Shown: positions 44,672 to 53,230 of the stretch, piece after piece
Layout: each line of letters begins with the position of its first letter
Position numbering within the stretch: position 1 is the first letter of the stretch
DNA from: CATOSP01 sp965237775
Lineage (GTDB): Bacteria > Chloroflexota > Dehalococcoidia > Lucifugimonadales > UBA3495
Assembly (NCBI GenBank): GCA_965237775.1
Contig: OZ250155.1
Span: 4,402,001-4,466,000, forward strand
Direction of reading: 5' to 3'
DNA: 64,000 nucleotides
Notes under the pieces: generated by a model
Told to the model about the DNA's origin: nothing
The model's database searches: none
Seen by the model: only the letters and a program-made list of their open reading frames with translations
Position numbers and translations under genes: made by a program

Positions 44672-46081
44672 CTAGGGCGTCTCGAATCTGCCGGTGGACT
44701 GTATTTCCCCGTCCTTGATTGTCCAGATTTCGATGGTGCCGAACACGTCGCCGTTTTCGTCAAACTCGATGTCCCCGCCGGCGCCATTATAGTTGATGTC
44801 CTTGCCCTCGGCGATAAGGGCGAGCGCCTTGGCTATTTCATCCCGACCGGGGCCGACGACCTCGCCGGGAGCGTTGGCCACGTCGCGCAGAGCGTCGCGG
44901 ATGGCGGTGGAATCGGTGGTGCTGCCGGCTTTAGCGGCGGCCAATGCAACCAGGACCGTTGCGTCATAATGCTCGGCCATGAACGGATGGGACGGTGGGA
45001 ATCCGAAAGACTCCGTATAAGAGGTTAGAAAAGCGTCTTTCGCCGGCGACCCGGGGCTGCCTTGCACGGTCCCCATCGAGCCGTCAAGCGCGTCCCACGC
45101 GTCGATGCCCTCAATCCACTCTGCCCCCTTGGTGCCGTCGGCGAAGAGGAACTCATCGGCGTAACCGCCTTCCAACGCCTCGCGCACGTATACGGCTGCC
45201 TGGCCGGTGTAGCTCAAGACCGCCAGCGCGTCGGGGTCTCCATCGGTAGCCTTGTCCAACTCGGAGACGTAGGAAGGCTGCACGTCCTCATGGGGGACCT
45301 TGGCCGTCACCGTTCCGCCCAGTGCCGCAAAACTCTCCTCGAACTGGTTGGCCAAGCCTTCGCCGTAGGCGTTGTTGATGTACATTATGCCGACGGTGTC
45401 GTACCCCAGTTCCTGGGCGAGGCGGGCCAGGATAACGCCCTGTGAAGCGTCGGACGGCGTAGTGCGAAAGAGAAAATCGCCGTCTTCCAGCACCGAGATG
45501 CTGGGCGCGGTTGACGCGCCGGAAATCATAAGCGTGTTCTTGGGCACCGTAACCGACTGGGCCACGGCGACGGTAACGCCGCTGGAGAGCGCCCCAACGA
45601 TAGCGGCAACGTTTTGGACGTCAACGAGCGCCCTGGCCGCATCGACGCCCTGCACAGGGTTCACAGCAGTGTCGCGGCTGATGATGACCAGTGCAGCGCC
45701 CTGGACCCCGCCGGCGCGGTTTACGTGGTCGGCGGCAAGCTCGATGGAGTTGCGGAGGGGGGTGCCGAATTCGGAGAGCGAGCCGGTAAAGGTGTTCAGG
45801 TTGCCGACAATCAGCGGGGCGAGTTGCTGCATCGGAATCTCTCTAACGACTTCCTTGGTGACGACCGTCTCAACAGGGACCTCGACCGTCTGGACGACCT
45901 CTTCCCTTACTACCTCTACTTTTGGCACCTCGACGGTCTGAATCACTTGCTGAGTGACGATTTTCTCGACTTCCACCTGTTTGATAGTTGTCTCAGCGGG
46001 GGTTGTGCAGGCTATCGCGGCCAGAGCCAGAAGGACAACCAGCATGGCGACCACCATTCCAGACTTGTAAGCTTTCAGCAT
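44672..46081 (-). CDS. Branched-chain amino acid ABC transporter substrate-binding lipoprotein
   Basis: A 469-residue type I periplasmic binding protein. The signal MVVAMLVVLLALAAIAC ends in a lipobox Cys (residue 25). Residues about 32-85 form a Val/Glu/Lys/Thr linker of repeated VEV, VEK, VVT-like units, a spacer typical of Chloroflexota binding proteins. The binding domain begins IVGNLNTFTGSLSEFGTPLRNSIELAADHVNRAGG and has IVGALSSGVTVAVAQ and the VGIMYINNAYGEGLA hinge segment. AGGAG precedes the ATG. It is convergent with livGFHM, so although it is the obvious ligand-binding partner it has its own promoter. Confidence 0.9.
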   Translation of the reverse strand: MLKAYKSGMVVAMLVVLLALAAIACTTPAETTIKQVEVEKIVTQQVIQTVEVPKVEVVREEVVQTVEVPVETVVTKEVVREIPMQQLAPLIVGNLNTFTGSLSEFGTPLRNSIELAADHVNRAGGVQGAALVIISRDTAVNPVQGVDAARALVDVQNVAAIVGALSSGVTVAVAQSVTVPKNTLMISGASTAPSISVLEDGDFLFRTTPSDASQGVILARLAQELGYDTVGIMYINNAYGEGLANQFEESFAALGGTVTAKVPHEDVQPSYVSELDKATDGDPDALAVLSYTGQAAVYVREALEGGYADEFLFADGTKGAEWIEGIDAWDALDGSMGTVQGSPGSPAKDAFLTSYTESFGFPPSHPFMAEHYDATVLVALAAAKAGSTTDSTAIRDALRDVANAPGEVVGPGRDEIAKALALIAEGKDINYNGAGGDIEFDENGDVFGTIEIWTIKDGEIQSTGRFETP

Positions 46082-46143
46082 CGAACTCTCCTACTTTGCG
46101 GGGACGGCCAAATATCCCGCTGCCCCTTGATATCTTCAGGCTC

Positions 46144-47778
46144 TTACTGGAGGTCGAACCCCTCGTAGCCGTTGGCCACCACGTCGGCGCGCTTGGCCCG
46201 CATGACCGGAGCGCTGTCCGGGGCGGTAAGCAGGGCGCGGGCCTTGCCTGGAATGTTTGCCCCGACGAACCAGGAGTCGGCCTTGGAACGAAGGAGGTTC
46301 GCCCCATCCTCGTTCACGTGCCGGACCCAGGCATCCTCCGCTTCGGGGGTGGGAGAGATGGTCGCGTATTCATTGTCCTTGACGTAGCGTATGCACTCGC
46401 TGATCCAGTCCACCAGCGGTTCGGCGGCCCGGACAAAGTTGCCGACGGAAGCTTGGTTGACGGTGAACAGATTGGGGAATCCGTTGCTCTGGACTCCCAT
46501 ATAAGTGCGCGGCCCCTGGGCGAACTTGTCCTTGAGCGACTTCCCGCCTTCGCCGCGGATGTCGATCCTGTTTAGCGAGCCCGTCACCGCGTCATAGCCC
46601 GTGGCGAAGATTATCACGTCAAACTCGAACTCGGCGTCGGTTGTCTGGAGTCCCGTGGGAGTGATGCGCTGGATCGGGGCCTTGCGGACGTCGATCAGCT
46701 TCACGTTGTCCTGGTTGTAGACCTCGTAATAGCCACTTTCGCAGGGCAGGCGCTTGGAGCCGAACATGTGGTCCTTCGGCACCAACATTTCGGCGACTTC
46801 GGGGTCGTGGACCCGCTCGCGTATTTTGTTGCGGACGAATTCAGCGTAGTCCTCGTTGGCTTCACCGGGCATCATCACGTCGTAGAAGTTGGACAGCCAC
46901 TTCTTGAACCCAGGCTCCCGCCACAACGTTTCGTACTGTTCCATCCGTTCCTCGTCCGAAACTTCAAGGGCGGAGCGAGGGTCGAACTCGTGCATGAACG
47001 AGCCGGGCGTCTCCAGGCACTTCTGGAAAATCTCGTCGTAATGAGCCCTGATCTCCTCCTGCTCATGGTCGCCGATCTCCCGGTTCCGGAGGGGGGCGCA
47101 GTAGTTGGCCGTGCGCTGAAAAACGGTCAGGTGACCGACTTCTTTTGCGATCTCAGTAATCAACTGGACACCCGTGGCTCCCGTGCCGATGACCCCAACG
47201 CGCTTACCTGCCAGGTTCAACCCTTCCTTGGGATATCGTCCGGTGTGGCACCATGTGCCCTGGTAGGTATCCAGGCCCTCGAAATCGGGCACGTAATGTG
47301 CCGACAGGAGACCGACAGCCGTGATGAGGAACTGGCCCCGCGCCGTCCTGCCGTCGGCGGTCTCGATCCGCCAACAGTTCTCGGCCTCGTCGTAAGCCGC
47401 GTGGGTCACACGGGCGTTTAGTTGGATGTATTGGCGCAAGTCGAACTTGTCAGCCACAAAGTTCAAGTAGCGTTCGTTCTCAGGCTGGCCGGAGTAGAGC
47501 TCTTTCCAGTCCCACTCCTGAAGCAGCTCCTCGGAGAAAGAGTAGCCGTAGGTGTAGCTTTCCGAGTCGAAGCGGGCGCCGGGGTAGCGGTTCCAATACC
47601 AGGTGCCGCCTACGCCGCGGCCGTCCTCGAAGGACTGGACGGAAAATCCCAACTCCCTGAGCCGGTAAAGAGCGTACAGCCCGGTAACCCCGGCGCCGAT
47701 TATGAGTACATCGAACCGCCCTACATCCTCACCCTGACCCGCATCGCCCGTAGACGTTCGCTGTTGCGCGCTAGTCAT
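46144..47778 (-). CDS. Flavin-containing (Baeyer-Villiger-type) monooxygenase
   Basis: A 544-residue FAD/NADPH enzyme of the cyclohexanone monooxygenase group. The FAD site is VLIIGAGVTGLYALYRL, the NADPH site VGVIGTGATGVQLITEIA, and between them YQGTWCHTGRYP matches the Baeyer-Villiger fingerprint FxGxxxHxxxWP with Tyr at the aromatic positions. GVGGTWYWNRYPGARFDSES is the conserved GGTWYWNRYPGxxxD motif. It inserts oxygen next to a ketone or oxidises a heteroatom. GAGGAG precedes ATG 47778. It is not co-transcribed with the binding protein in an obvious way (62 bp gap, same strand). Confidence 0.88.
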   Translation of the reverse strand: MTSAQQRTSTGDAGQGEDVGRFDVLIIGAGVTGLYALYRLRELGFSVQSFEDGRGVGGTWYWNRYPGARFDSESYTYGYSFSEELLQEWDWKELYSGQPENERYLNFVADKFDLRQYIQLNARVTHAAYDEAENCWRIETADGRTARGQFLITAVGLLSAHYVPDFEGLDTYQGTWCHTGRYPKEGLNLAGKRVGVIGTGATGVQLITEIAKEVGHLTVFQRTANYCAPLRNREIGDHEQEEIRAHYDEIFQKCLETPGSFMHEFDPRSALEVSDEERMEQYETLWREPGFKKWLSNFYDVMMPGEANEDYAEFVRNKIRERVHDPEVAEMLVPKDHMFGSKRLPCESGYYEVYNQDNVKLIDVRKAPIQRITPTGLQTTDAEFEFDVIIFATGYDAVTGSLNRIDIRGEGGKSLKDKFAQGPRTYMGVQSNGFPNLFTVNQASVGNFVRAAEPLVDWISECIRYVKDNEYATISPTPEAEDAWVRHVNEDGANLLRSKADSWFVGANIPGKARALLTAPDSAPVMRAKRADVVANGYEGFDLQ

Positions 47779-48815
47779 ATCTTTCTCCTCAAAAGTGACT
47801 TACGAGGCCCGGACAAACGAAAAGGGCCGCGCCGCTCCAATTGAACCTATTCTAACCGGATTTGGGGATGATGGCACGCCTTCTGACGACATACGGAGAA
47901 CCTTGGGATTATCCGCACTAATAGGCGCCCACTCATCTCCGATCTTCGCCACGAGCGCCGTATCCAGTCAGTCAGGGGCAATGCCGGCTTTACCCAACAT
48001 GTGTTCACAGGGATTTTCGAAGGAATCATTCAGATTCTCTGGTGCATCTCGGGCCAGCACCCCGTTTGACCCAAACCAACGTCACACACCTGGTCTTTCA
48101 TTCGATTCACTATCACATCTTGTAGTCGGCTAGGAAGCCTGGACGACTTTCGACCTACTCCGAATTCTACCTGTTGTAGGAGTATGGCTATCGCTAATCC
48201 GGTTCGTGACTGATTATTACCTTCTGAAACCAGATGGAGATCTGTTTCTAACGTATCGTGGCGTCTCGGGAACATAATCGAACACCAAGGCCCAATCCCA
48301 AACTTGACCGCCTCCATCCCCACTGCTAGACTCGGGTTGAGCGCCGAGGGGTTAGACGTGGAGGGGATGTAACGCATCAATCGCGCCTGCTCGACCGGAC
48401 GTGAGTCATGCAAAGATATTGTAAAAGTCCCAAGACGGGGTGTTCTTATACGAAGGCTGCTCTCTACCGCAGCCGCCAACGCTATTCTCTCCCCTGTGAG
48501 CCTTAGCTTCCCCACCCCAACCTATCGAGGGTCACCCGGCCCCTCTCCCTGAGTCCTCCGGTTCTGGTCCTGCCACCGAGTTTATCCGCTCCTCAAATTG
48601 GCAGTAGTAATAGTTTGTCGTCCTATACCGAAGGCAGCTCAGAACCGACACTCGTCAGCCAGTCACGACCTTCTCGCCAGTTGGTGGCGTTTTGGCCTGA
48701 CGAACATCCACTCAAACCCAGAGGACGCCCAGGGAAGTCCTTAACTTTAGTGATAAACCCCGCCCTAGCCGTGCGCGTCATGATTTTGGGGCGACAGAAA
48801 TTCAGGAGGTTCAGA
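47779..48815. other. 1037-bp region without a confident gene
   Basis: The longest frame is on the minus strand, 48515-48030 (161 codons, GTG start). It has an ordinary amino-acid mix (for example SLHDSRPVEQARLMRY, LHLVSEGNNQSRTGLAIAILLQQ) but I know no family for it and it lacks a clear ribosome site. The sequence looks less GC-rich than its neighbours. I see no RNA gene. The strong ribosome site of panD is at its right end. Confidence 0.35.
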
Positions 48816-49187
48816 ATGCGAGAGGTACTAAGGTCCAAGATCCACAGAGCATGGGTTACCGGCGCCAACCCCGACTACGTTGGCAGCATCCTCATCGATG
48901 AGGACCTGATGGATAAGGTAGACCTGTGGAACTTTGAAAAGGTCCTGGTCTGCGACATCAACAACGGCAACCGCTTCGAGACCTACGCCATCGCCGGCGA
49001 GCGCGGCTCGGGCGTCATCGCCATACAAGGAGCCGCCGCCAGGCTCAGCGCTCCAGGTAACTGCGTGATCATAATGTCCTTCGACGTCACTGATGTCCCG
49101 GTGGACCCGCAAATGATTCTGGTTGACCAGGACAACCGCTTCGTCGAATATTTGGAGGGCGCCAAGCATGGTCAGCAGGTTTTCTGA
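48816..49187 (+). CDS. panD: Aspartate 1-decarboxylase PanD
   Basis: A 123-residue pyruvoyl enzyme making beta-alanine from L-aspartate, normally for pantothenate and CoA. MREVLRSKIHRAWVTGANPDY is the standard start, and VGSILIDEDLMD contains the Gly23-Ser24 bond where self-cleavage makes the pyruvoyl group. RFETYAIAGERGSGVIAIQGAAARL is the substrate-site region. AGGAGG precedes ATG 48816. No panB or panC is nearby; instead the 3' end overlaps a methyltransferase gene by 20 bases and a second methyltransferase follows. Confidence 0.93.
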   Translation: MREVLRSKIHRAWVTGANPDYVGSILIDEDLMDKVDLWNFEKVLVCDINNGNRFETYAIAGERGSGVIAIQGAAARLSAPGNCVIIMSFDVTDVPVDPQMILVDQDNRFVEYLEGAKHGQQVF

Positions 49188-49989
49188 GTCAGAAACCGAG
49201 TCCTACTATGACGCGGAAGACGCCATCTACCGGTCCGTTTGGGACGAGGATGGAAGCGTCCACTGGGGCCTGTTCGACGACACCACCGGCACGGACTTCT
49301 TAAAGGGTTGCGAGAACCTCAACCGGACGATGGTCGAAAAAGGCCGCATCAACCAGGACTCCAGGGTGCTGGACTTGGGCTGCGGCAACGGCACAACCGC
49401 CATCTGGTTGGCAGAGCGCAGCGGCGGACACGTCACGGGTATCGACCTCAGCGGCGTCAGGGTGGAGAACGCGTTGGAGAAGCGCAAGGCGTTAGCAGCG
49501 CCTCTCCGTGAGAGAGTGGCCTTCGAGAAGGCTTCCGCCACGGAGTTGCCCTTCGCCGAAGGGACGTTCACCCACATTTGGAGCCAGGCCGTCATCTACC
49601 ACGTGCCAGATAAGCGTCAGGTAATCAGCGAGGTTTACCGGGTGCTCGAAGACGGCGGGATACTCGTGTTCGACGACCTGGTCCGGCCCAAGCGGGATAT
49701 TACTCCCGAGGCCCAGACCTACGTCTACGACCGCCTGCTGTACGACACGGAGTTCTCCTTCGAGTCATACCAACAAGCCCTCAAGGACCAGGGCTTCGAG
49801 GTGGTTGAGGCGGTGGACCTGGCGCAACACCTTAAGCAGAGCTACCTATGCCTGTCCGAGCGCACGCCCAAGGACGAAACCCTGGAAGACGCCGAACATT
49901 ACCAATGGTTGACCAAAGCCTATCTTGAGACCGCCGCCGCCGTTGACAAGAACGAGTTGGGGTGGGGTCTGTACATCTGCCGGAAGTAA
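49168..49989 (+). CDS. SAM-dependent methyltransferase, sarcosine/dimethylglycine methyltransferase-like
   Basis: A 273-residue class I methyltransferase. The SAM site is VLDLGCGNGTTAIWLAE with acidic VTGIDLSG. The N-terminus, ESYYDAEDAIYRSVWDEDGS then VHWGLFDD, resembles the YYDxxDxxxFYxxVWGGxxIHxGLY lead-in of glycine-betaine-forming sarcosine/dimethylglycine N-methyltransferases, and WSQAVIYHVPDKRQVISEVYRVLEDGG matches their WSQDAxLHxxDR segment. That points to N-methylation of a small amino acid. ATG 49168 has GGAGGG nine bases upstream and lies inside the end of panD, so the two are translationally coupled. The natural candidate substrate is the PanD product beta-alanine. Confidence 0.8.
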   Translation: MVSRFSESETESYYDAEDAIYRSVWDEDGSVHWGLFDDTTGTDFLKGCENLNRTMVEKGRINQDSRVLDLGCGNGTTAIWLAERSGGHVTGIDLSGVRVENALEKRKALAAPLRERVAFEKASATELPFAEGTFTHIWSQAVIYHVPDKRQVISEVYRVLEDGGILVFDDLVRPKRDITPEAQTYVYDRLLYDTEFSFESYQQALKDQGFEVVEAVDLAQHLKQSYLCLSERTPKDETLEDAEHYQWLTKAYLETAAAVDKNELGWGLYICRK

Positions 49990-49990
49990 C

Positions 49991-50623
49991 ATGCAAGACA
50001 GCCACAACAGGGTCCAATGGGTCTACGCCTCCAACAACAACCAGGAGTTGGAGGACCGCTACGATCAATGGGCCACAGAGTACGACAAAGACCTGGCCGA
50101 GGAGTTCGAGTGGAACGCCCCGCAGACCGCGGTTGACTTATTCGCCAAGCACGTCCCCGCCGGGGCCAAAATCCTGGACGCGGGAGCGGGAACCGGGCTG
50201 GTGGGGGAGTGCCTCGCGCCCCTCGGGTTCACTGACCTCTATGCAATGGACCTGTCCCTTGGAATGCTGGAGGAAGCCCGCGGCAAGGACCTATACAAGG
50301 ACTTCCAGCAGATGACCTTGGGCGAGGCATTGGGCTACGACACCGACGCCTTCGACGCGGTGATTAGCGTGGGCGTGTTCACTACCGGTCACGCCCCAGC
50401 CCAGGCCTTCGATGAACTGGCCCGGATAACCAAGCCTGGCGGGTATATCGCCTTCAGCCTCCGGGTCGACCTGTACGAGGAAGGCGGGTTCAAGGAATAC
50501 CAGGGAGGCATGGAGGAAGCTGGCAAGTGGAAGCTGGCCGAGCTTTCCGACGAATATTACCCCCTGCCCAAGGGGGAACCCGACGTCATCCACCGCATCT
50601 GGTGCTACCAGGTCACTGCATAG
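49991..50623 (+). CDS. SAM-dependent methyltransferase (Williams-Beuren/UbiE-like fold)
   Basis: A 210-residue class I methyltransferase starting one base after the previous stop. The SAM-binding motif is ILDAGAGTGLVGECLAPLG with the acidic YAMDLSLGML; the lead-in RYDQWATEYDKDLAEEFEWNAPQTAVDLF is that of the WBSCR27-like group. Post-motif ELARITKPGGYIAFSLR is standard. It completes the panD-methyltransferase-methyltransferase operon. It could carry out a later methylation step on the same molecule or act on a different product. The substrate is inferred from context only. Confidence 0.78.
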   Translation: MQDSHNRVQWVYASNNNQELEDRYDQWATEYDKDLAEEFEWNAPQTAVDLFAKHVPAGAKILDAGAGTGLVGECLAPLGFTDLYAMDLSLGMLEEARGKDLYKDFQQMTLGEALGYDTDAFDAVISVGVFTTGHAPAQAFDELARITKPGGYIAFSLRVDLYEEGGFKEYQGGMEEAGKWKLAELSDEYYPLPKGEPDVIHRIWCYQVTA

Positions 50624-50656
50624 AGGCTCCCGCAGCCAGCTAAAGATTTGCCGTCA

Positions 50657-50675
50657 TGGGGGAGCAATCCCCCCA
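50657..50675 (+). terminator. G/C-rich hairpin after the panD operon
   Basis: TGGGGG (50657-50662) pairs with CCCCCA-like sequence ending at 50675 around AGCAAT, about 35 bases after the last methyltransferase. A second weaker hairpin (GTGGGACCC / GGGTTCCCG) follows at about 50687-50709. No U tract, so terminator function is tentative. The remaining gap to 50877 has no gene. Confidence 0.45.
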
Positions 50676-50877
50676 CCCCTTTCCAGTGGGACCCTCTTGG
50701 GTTCCCGCGAAGAAACAGGCGCAGGCCTTACCCTTGTTCCTTCTATATAAGGGGACATGGTGATGGGAATATTTGTGCTTAACCTGCTGGGGCAACTCTT
50801 CCACTCGCTCTCTTCGTAGCCCGCGCGTTCAAAGGGAATAGATCATAGGGAGTAGTCCGGGAGAATAGGATGAAGGC

Positions 50878-51612
50878 GTGACCCGGTTTTTGGCTGCGTT
50901 GCTGCGGCAAACTGTGGGGGCGTTACGCGACCTGGCCCCCATCATCGCTGTAATCGCGTTCTTCCAGATCGTGGTGCTGCAGCAACCCTTCCCCAACCTC
51001 GGCAACGTAGTAATCGGCTTGGTCTGCGTCGTAGCCGGGTTGTCTCTCTTCATACAGGGGCTGGAAAGCGGACTCTTCCCCCTGGGCGAGGCCCTAGCCG
51101 AGGGGTTCGCCCGCAAGGGCAGCCTGACCGCGCTTCTGAGTTTCGCCTTCTGCCTCGGTTTTGGCGCCACAATCGCCGAGCCTGCCCTTATAGCCGTTGC
51201 CGCCGAGGCGGGGGACGTCGCGGCGGAAGCCGGGGCCATCGCCGACCATGCCGATGCCCGCGCGGACTACGCATTCCGGCTGCGGATGGTGGTTGCACTG
51301 GCGGTGGGGGCGGCGATCGTCCTGGGCGTGCTGCGCATTCTCAAGGGTTGGCCGGTCCACCGCCTAATCATCGGCGGCTATGTGCTGCTCACGGTTATGA
51401 CCCTCTTCGCGCCGGACGAGATCATCGGCGTGGCCTACGACTCAGGAGGCGTCACCACCAGTACGATCACCGTTCCCCTGGTGACCGCGCTCGGCGTGGG
51501 ACTTGCCACGTCCATCCGGGGCCGCAACCCTATGGTCGACGGCTTCGGGCTGATTGCCTTCGCCAGCTTGACCCCCATGATCTGCGTCCTCGTCTACGGG
51601 ATGGTGGTCTGA
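50878..51612 (+). CDS. DUF1538 family membrane protein, first of pair
   Basis: A 244-residue integral membrane protein of the DUF1538 family with about six to seven membrane segments. Conserved elements are LRDLAPIIAVIAFFQ, GLSLFIQGLESGLFPLGEALA, FGATIAEPALIAVA (the IAEPAL motif) and AYDSGGVTTSTITVPLVTALG (the DSGGVTTGxxxVP motif). I recall that paired DUF1538 proteins have been proposed as two-component cation/proton antiporters; treat that as a lead rather than a fact here. It precedes a second DUF1538 gene by two bases, then a PII-like and a CBS gene. Confidence 0.88.
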   Translation: MTRFLAALLRQTVGALRDLAPIIAVIAFFQIVVLQQPFPNLGNVVIGLVCVVAGLSLFIQGLESGLFPLGEALAEGFARKGSLTALLSFAFCLGFGATIAEPALIAVAAEAGDVAAEAGAIADHADARADYAFRLRMVVALAVGAAIVLGVLRILKGWPVHRLIIGGYVLLTVMTLFAPDEIIGVAYDSGGVTTSTITVPLVTALGVGLATSIRGRNPMVDGFGLIAFASLTPMICVLVYGMVV

Positions 51613-51614
51613 GC

Positions 51615-52400
51615 ATGGAGTTCCTGCGCGGCTTCGGCTCAGCGGTGCTTTCGACTTCGGTGGACGTTGCTCCCATAGTGGCGGTCTTGGTCGTGTTCCA
51701 GGTGGCGGTATTGCGCCGCCGACTGCCCAACCTGCGCCGGATCGCGGCTGGGGCCGTCTGTGTCCTGTTGGGGCTCACCCTTTTCCTGATCGGGTTGGAA
51801 GAAGCGTTGTTCCCAATCGGGGAAACCATGGCCCGGCAGCTTACCGCGACATCGACATTCGGCTCTGGAAGCGGATTAGAAGGGGTGGACTGGCGTGACT
51901 ATTGGCTGGTCTACGTCTTCGGAGCCGCAATAGGTTTCGCCACCACGATCGCAGAGCCTTCGCTGATCGCAGTAGCCGTGAAGGCCCAAGAAGTGTCGGG
52001 AGGCTCGGTACGGGCATGGGGGTTGCGGATCGCCGTCGCGGTGGGGGTTGCTGTCGGTGTGTCTCTGGGCTGCTTCAGAATCGTTACCGGCACTCCATTG
52101 CCGTGGTATATAATCGCCGCCTATATCGTCGTAATCGTGCAGACCTTTCGCTCCGGCCGAGCCATCGTCCCCCTTGCTTACGACAGCGGCGGGGTCACGA
52201 CATCGACAGTTACCGTACCGGTGGTCGCGGCGCTGGGTTTGGGCTTAGCCGCCAGCGTTCCAGGCCGCAGCCCGCTCATAGACGGATTCGGACTCATCGC
52301 TTTTGCCAGTGTCTTCCCCATCATGTCGGTGCTGGGATATGCCCTGGCCGCGTCGTGGTTCAACCGCAGGCGCAACGCTGGGCAGTCCAAGGAGGGTTGA
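51615..52400 (+). CDS. DUF1538 family membrane protein, second of pair
   Basis: A 261-residue paralogue of the previous gene. It repeats the same motifs: VDVAPIVAVLVVFQ, GLTLFLIGLEEALFPIGETMA, GFATTIAEPSLIAVA and AYDSGGVTTSTVTVPVVAALG. Each protein is one half of what in some species is a single double-length protein, so they likely form a heterodimer. ATG 51615 directly follows the first stop. The pair shares an operon with a PII-like signal protein and a CBS protein, implying allosteric control of transport. Confidence 0.88.
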   Translation: MEFLRGFGSAVLSTSVDVAPIVAVLVVFQVAVLRRRLPNLRRIAAGAVCVLLGLTLFLIGLEEALFPIGETMARQLTATSTFGSGSGLEGVDWRDYWLVYVFGAAIGFATTIAEPSLIAVAVKAQEVSGGSVRAWGLRIAVAVGVAVGVSLGCFRIVTGTPLPWYIIAAYIVVIVQTFRSGRAIVPLAYDSGGVTTSTVTVPVVAALGLGLAASVPGRSPLIDGFGLIAFASVFPIMSVLGYALAASWFNRRRNAGQSKEG

Positions 52401-52403
52401 GCC

Positions 52404-52754
52404 GTGCGAATGAAACTGATCGTAGCCATGGTGAGCGACGATAGGACCAACACCGTGATCGACGCCGCAAGGGCGGGCGGGGCCACCGGTGCGACGACAA
52501 TTACCAGCGTCCGCGGGGAGGGGCTAAAACCGGAAAAGACCTTCTTTGGCCTGGACCTGGCCGCAAAACGGGATGTGGTCCTGTTTCTGGTGGTCGAAAC
52601 CAGGGCGCGGGATATCCTGGAGCGCATCCGGGACGCCGGGCAAATGGACACCGAGCACGGCGCTGGCATCGCATTTCAACTGGCAATCGAGGACGCCGTG
52701 GGCCTCACAACTCAACTGCCCACAATTCTGGAAGAGTTGGAACACGAGGTATGA
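52404..52754 (+). CDS. PII-family (GlnB-like) signal protein
   Basis: A 116-residue PII-like protein: LIVAMVSDDRTNTVIDAARAGGATGATTITSVRGEG is the alpha-beta start with the T-loop entry, and KRDVVLFLVVETRARDILERI is the second repeat. The T-loop Tyr that is uridylylated in classical GlnB is not present (GLKPEKTFFGLDL), so it is one of the PII-like sensors dedicated to a neighbouring membrane protein. GTG 52404 (or ATG 52410) follows AGGAGGG. It ends with an ATGA overlap into the CBS gene. Confidence 0.87.
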   Translation: MRMKLIVAMVSDDRTNTVIDAARAGGATGATTITSVRGEGLKPEKTFFGLDLAAKRDVVLFLVVETRARDILERIRDAGQMDTEHGAGIAFQLAIEDAVGLTTQLPTILEELEHEV

Positions 52755-53140
52755 GCGAGAGACGTGCCGGAAGGGTGGAGGACGTAATGGTGACCACCCT
52801 GCATAGCATTGATGGGCTTGCCACGGTAGCCGAGGCCATGGACTTAATGAGGGAGCGCAATGTCAATTCGCTTGCCGTCAACCGGAGGGACGACACTGAC
52901 GAGTTGGGCTTGCTTTCGGTCTCCGATATCGCCCGGGAAGTGATAGCGCTAAATCGTGCCCCCGAACGGGTCAACGTGTACGAGATTATGGCGAAGCCCG
53001 TGTTGACGCTTCACCCGGACATGCTAACCCGCTATGCGGTCCGCCTGCTCGTGCGCTTCGATCTTACCCGGGCTGTGGTGGTTGACCGTGAGCGCAACCC
53101 CATCGGGATAGCTAGTTTGCGCGACCTGGTCTTGGGTTAA
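52751..53140 (+). CDS. CBS-domain pair protein
   Basis: A 129-residue protein consisting of two CBS motifs: VEDVMVTTLHSIDGLATVAEAMDLMRERNVNSLAV with LLSVSDIAREV, and VYEIMAKPVLTLHPDMLTRYAVRLLVRFDLTRAVVVD with PIGIASLRDLVL. Tandem CBS motifs bind adenine nucleotides. Its ATG overlaps the PII stop by four bases. With the two DUF1538 proteins and PII it forms a four-gene operon in which two sensors of cell energy or nitrogen state could regulate one transporter. Confidence 0.88.
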   Translation: MSERRAGRVEDVMVTTLHSIDGLATVAEAMDLMRERNVNSLAVNRRDDTDELGLLSVSDIAREVIALNRAPERVNVYEIMAKPVLTLHPDMLTRYAVRLLVRFDLTRAVVVDRERNPIGIASLRDLVLG

Positions 53141-53230
53141 ATTGGCCTTTGGGTGGACTCAAATGGTGGTGGGCCACGGAGTTTTGTCAGCAGCTTCCTG
53201 AATACTTTCCTGCGGTGGTCTAGCAAAGAT

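Noticed and set aside
48030..48515. 161-codon minus-strand open frame as a confirmed gene
   Set aside because: No family resemblance, no clear ribosome site and no supporting neighbours; kept only as a mention in the regional entry.
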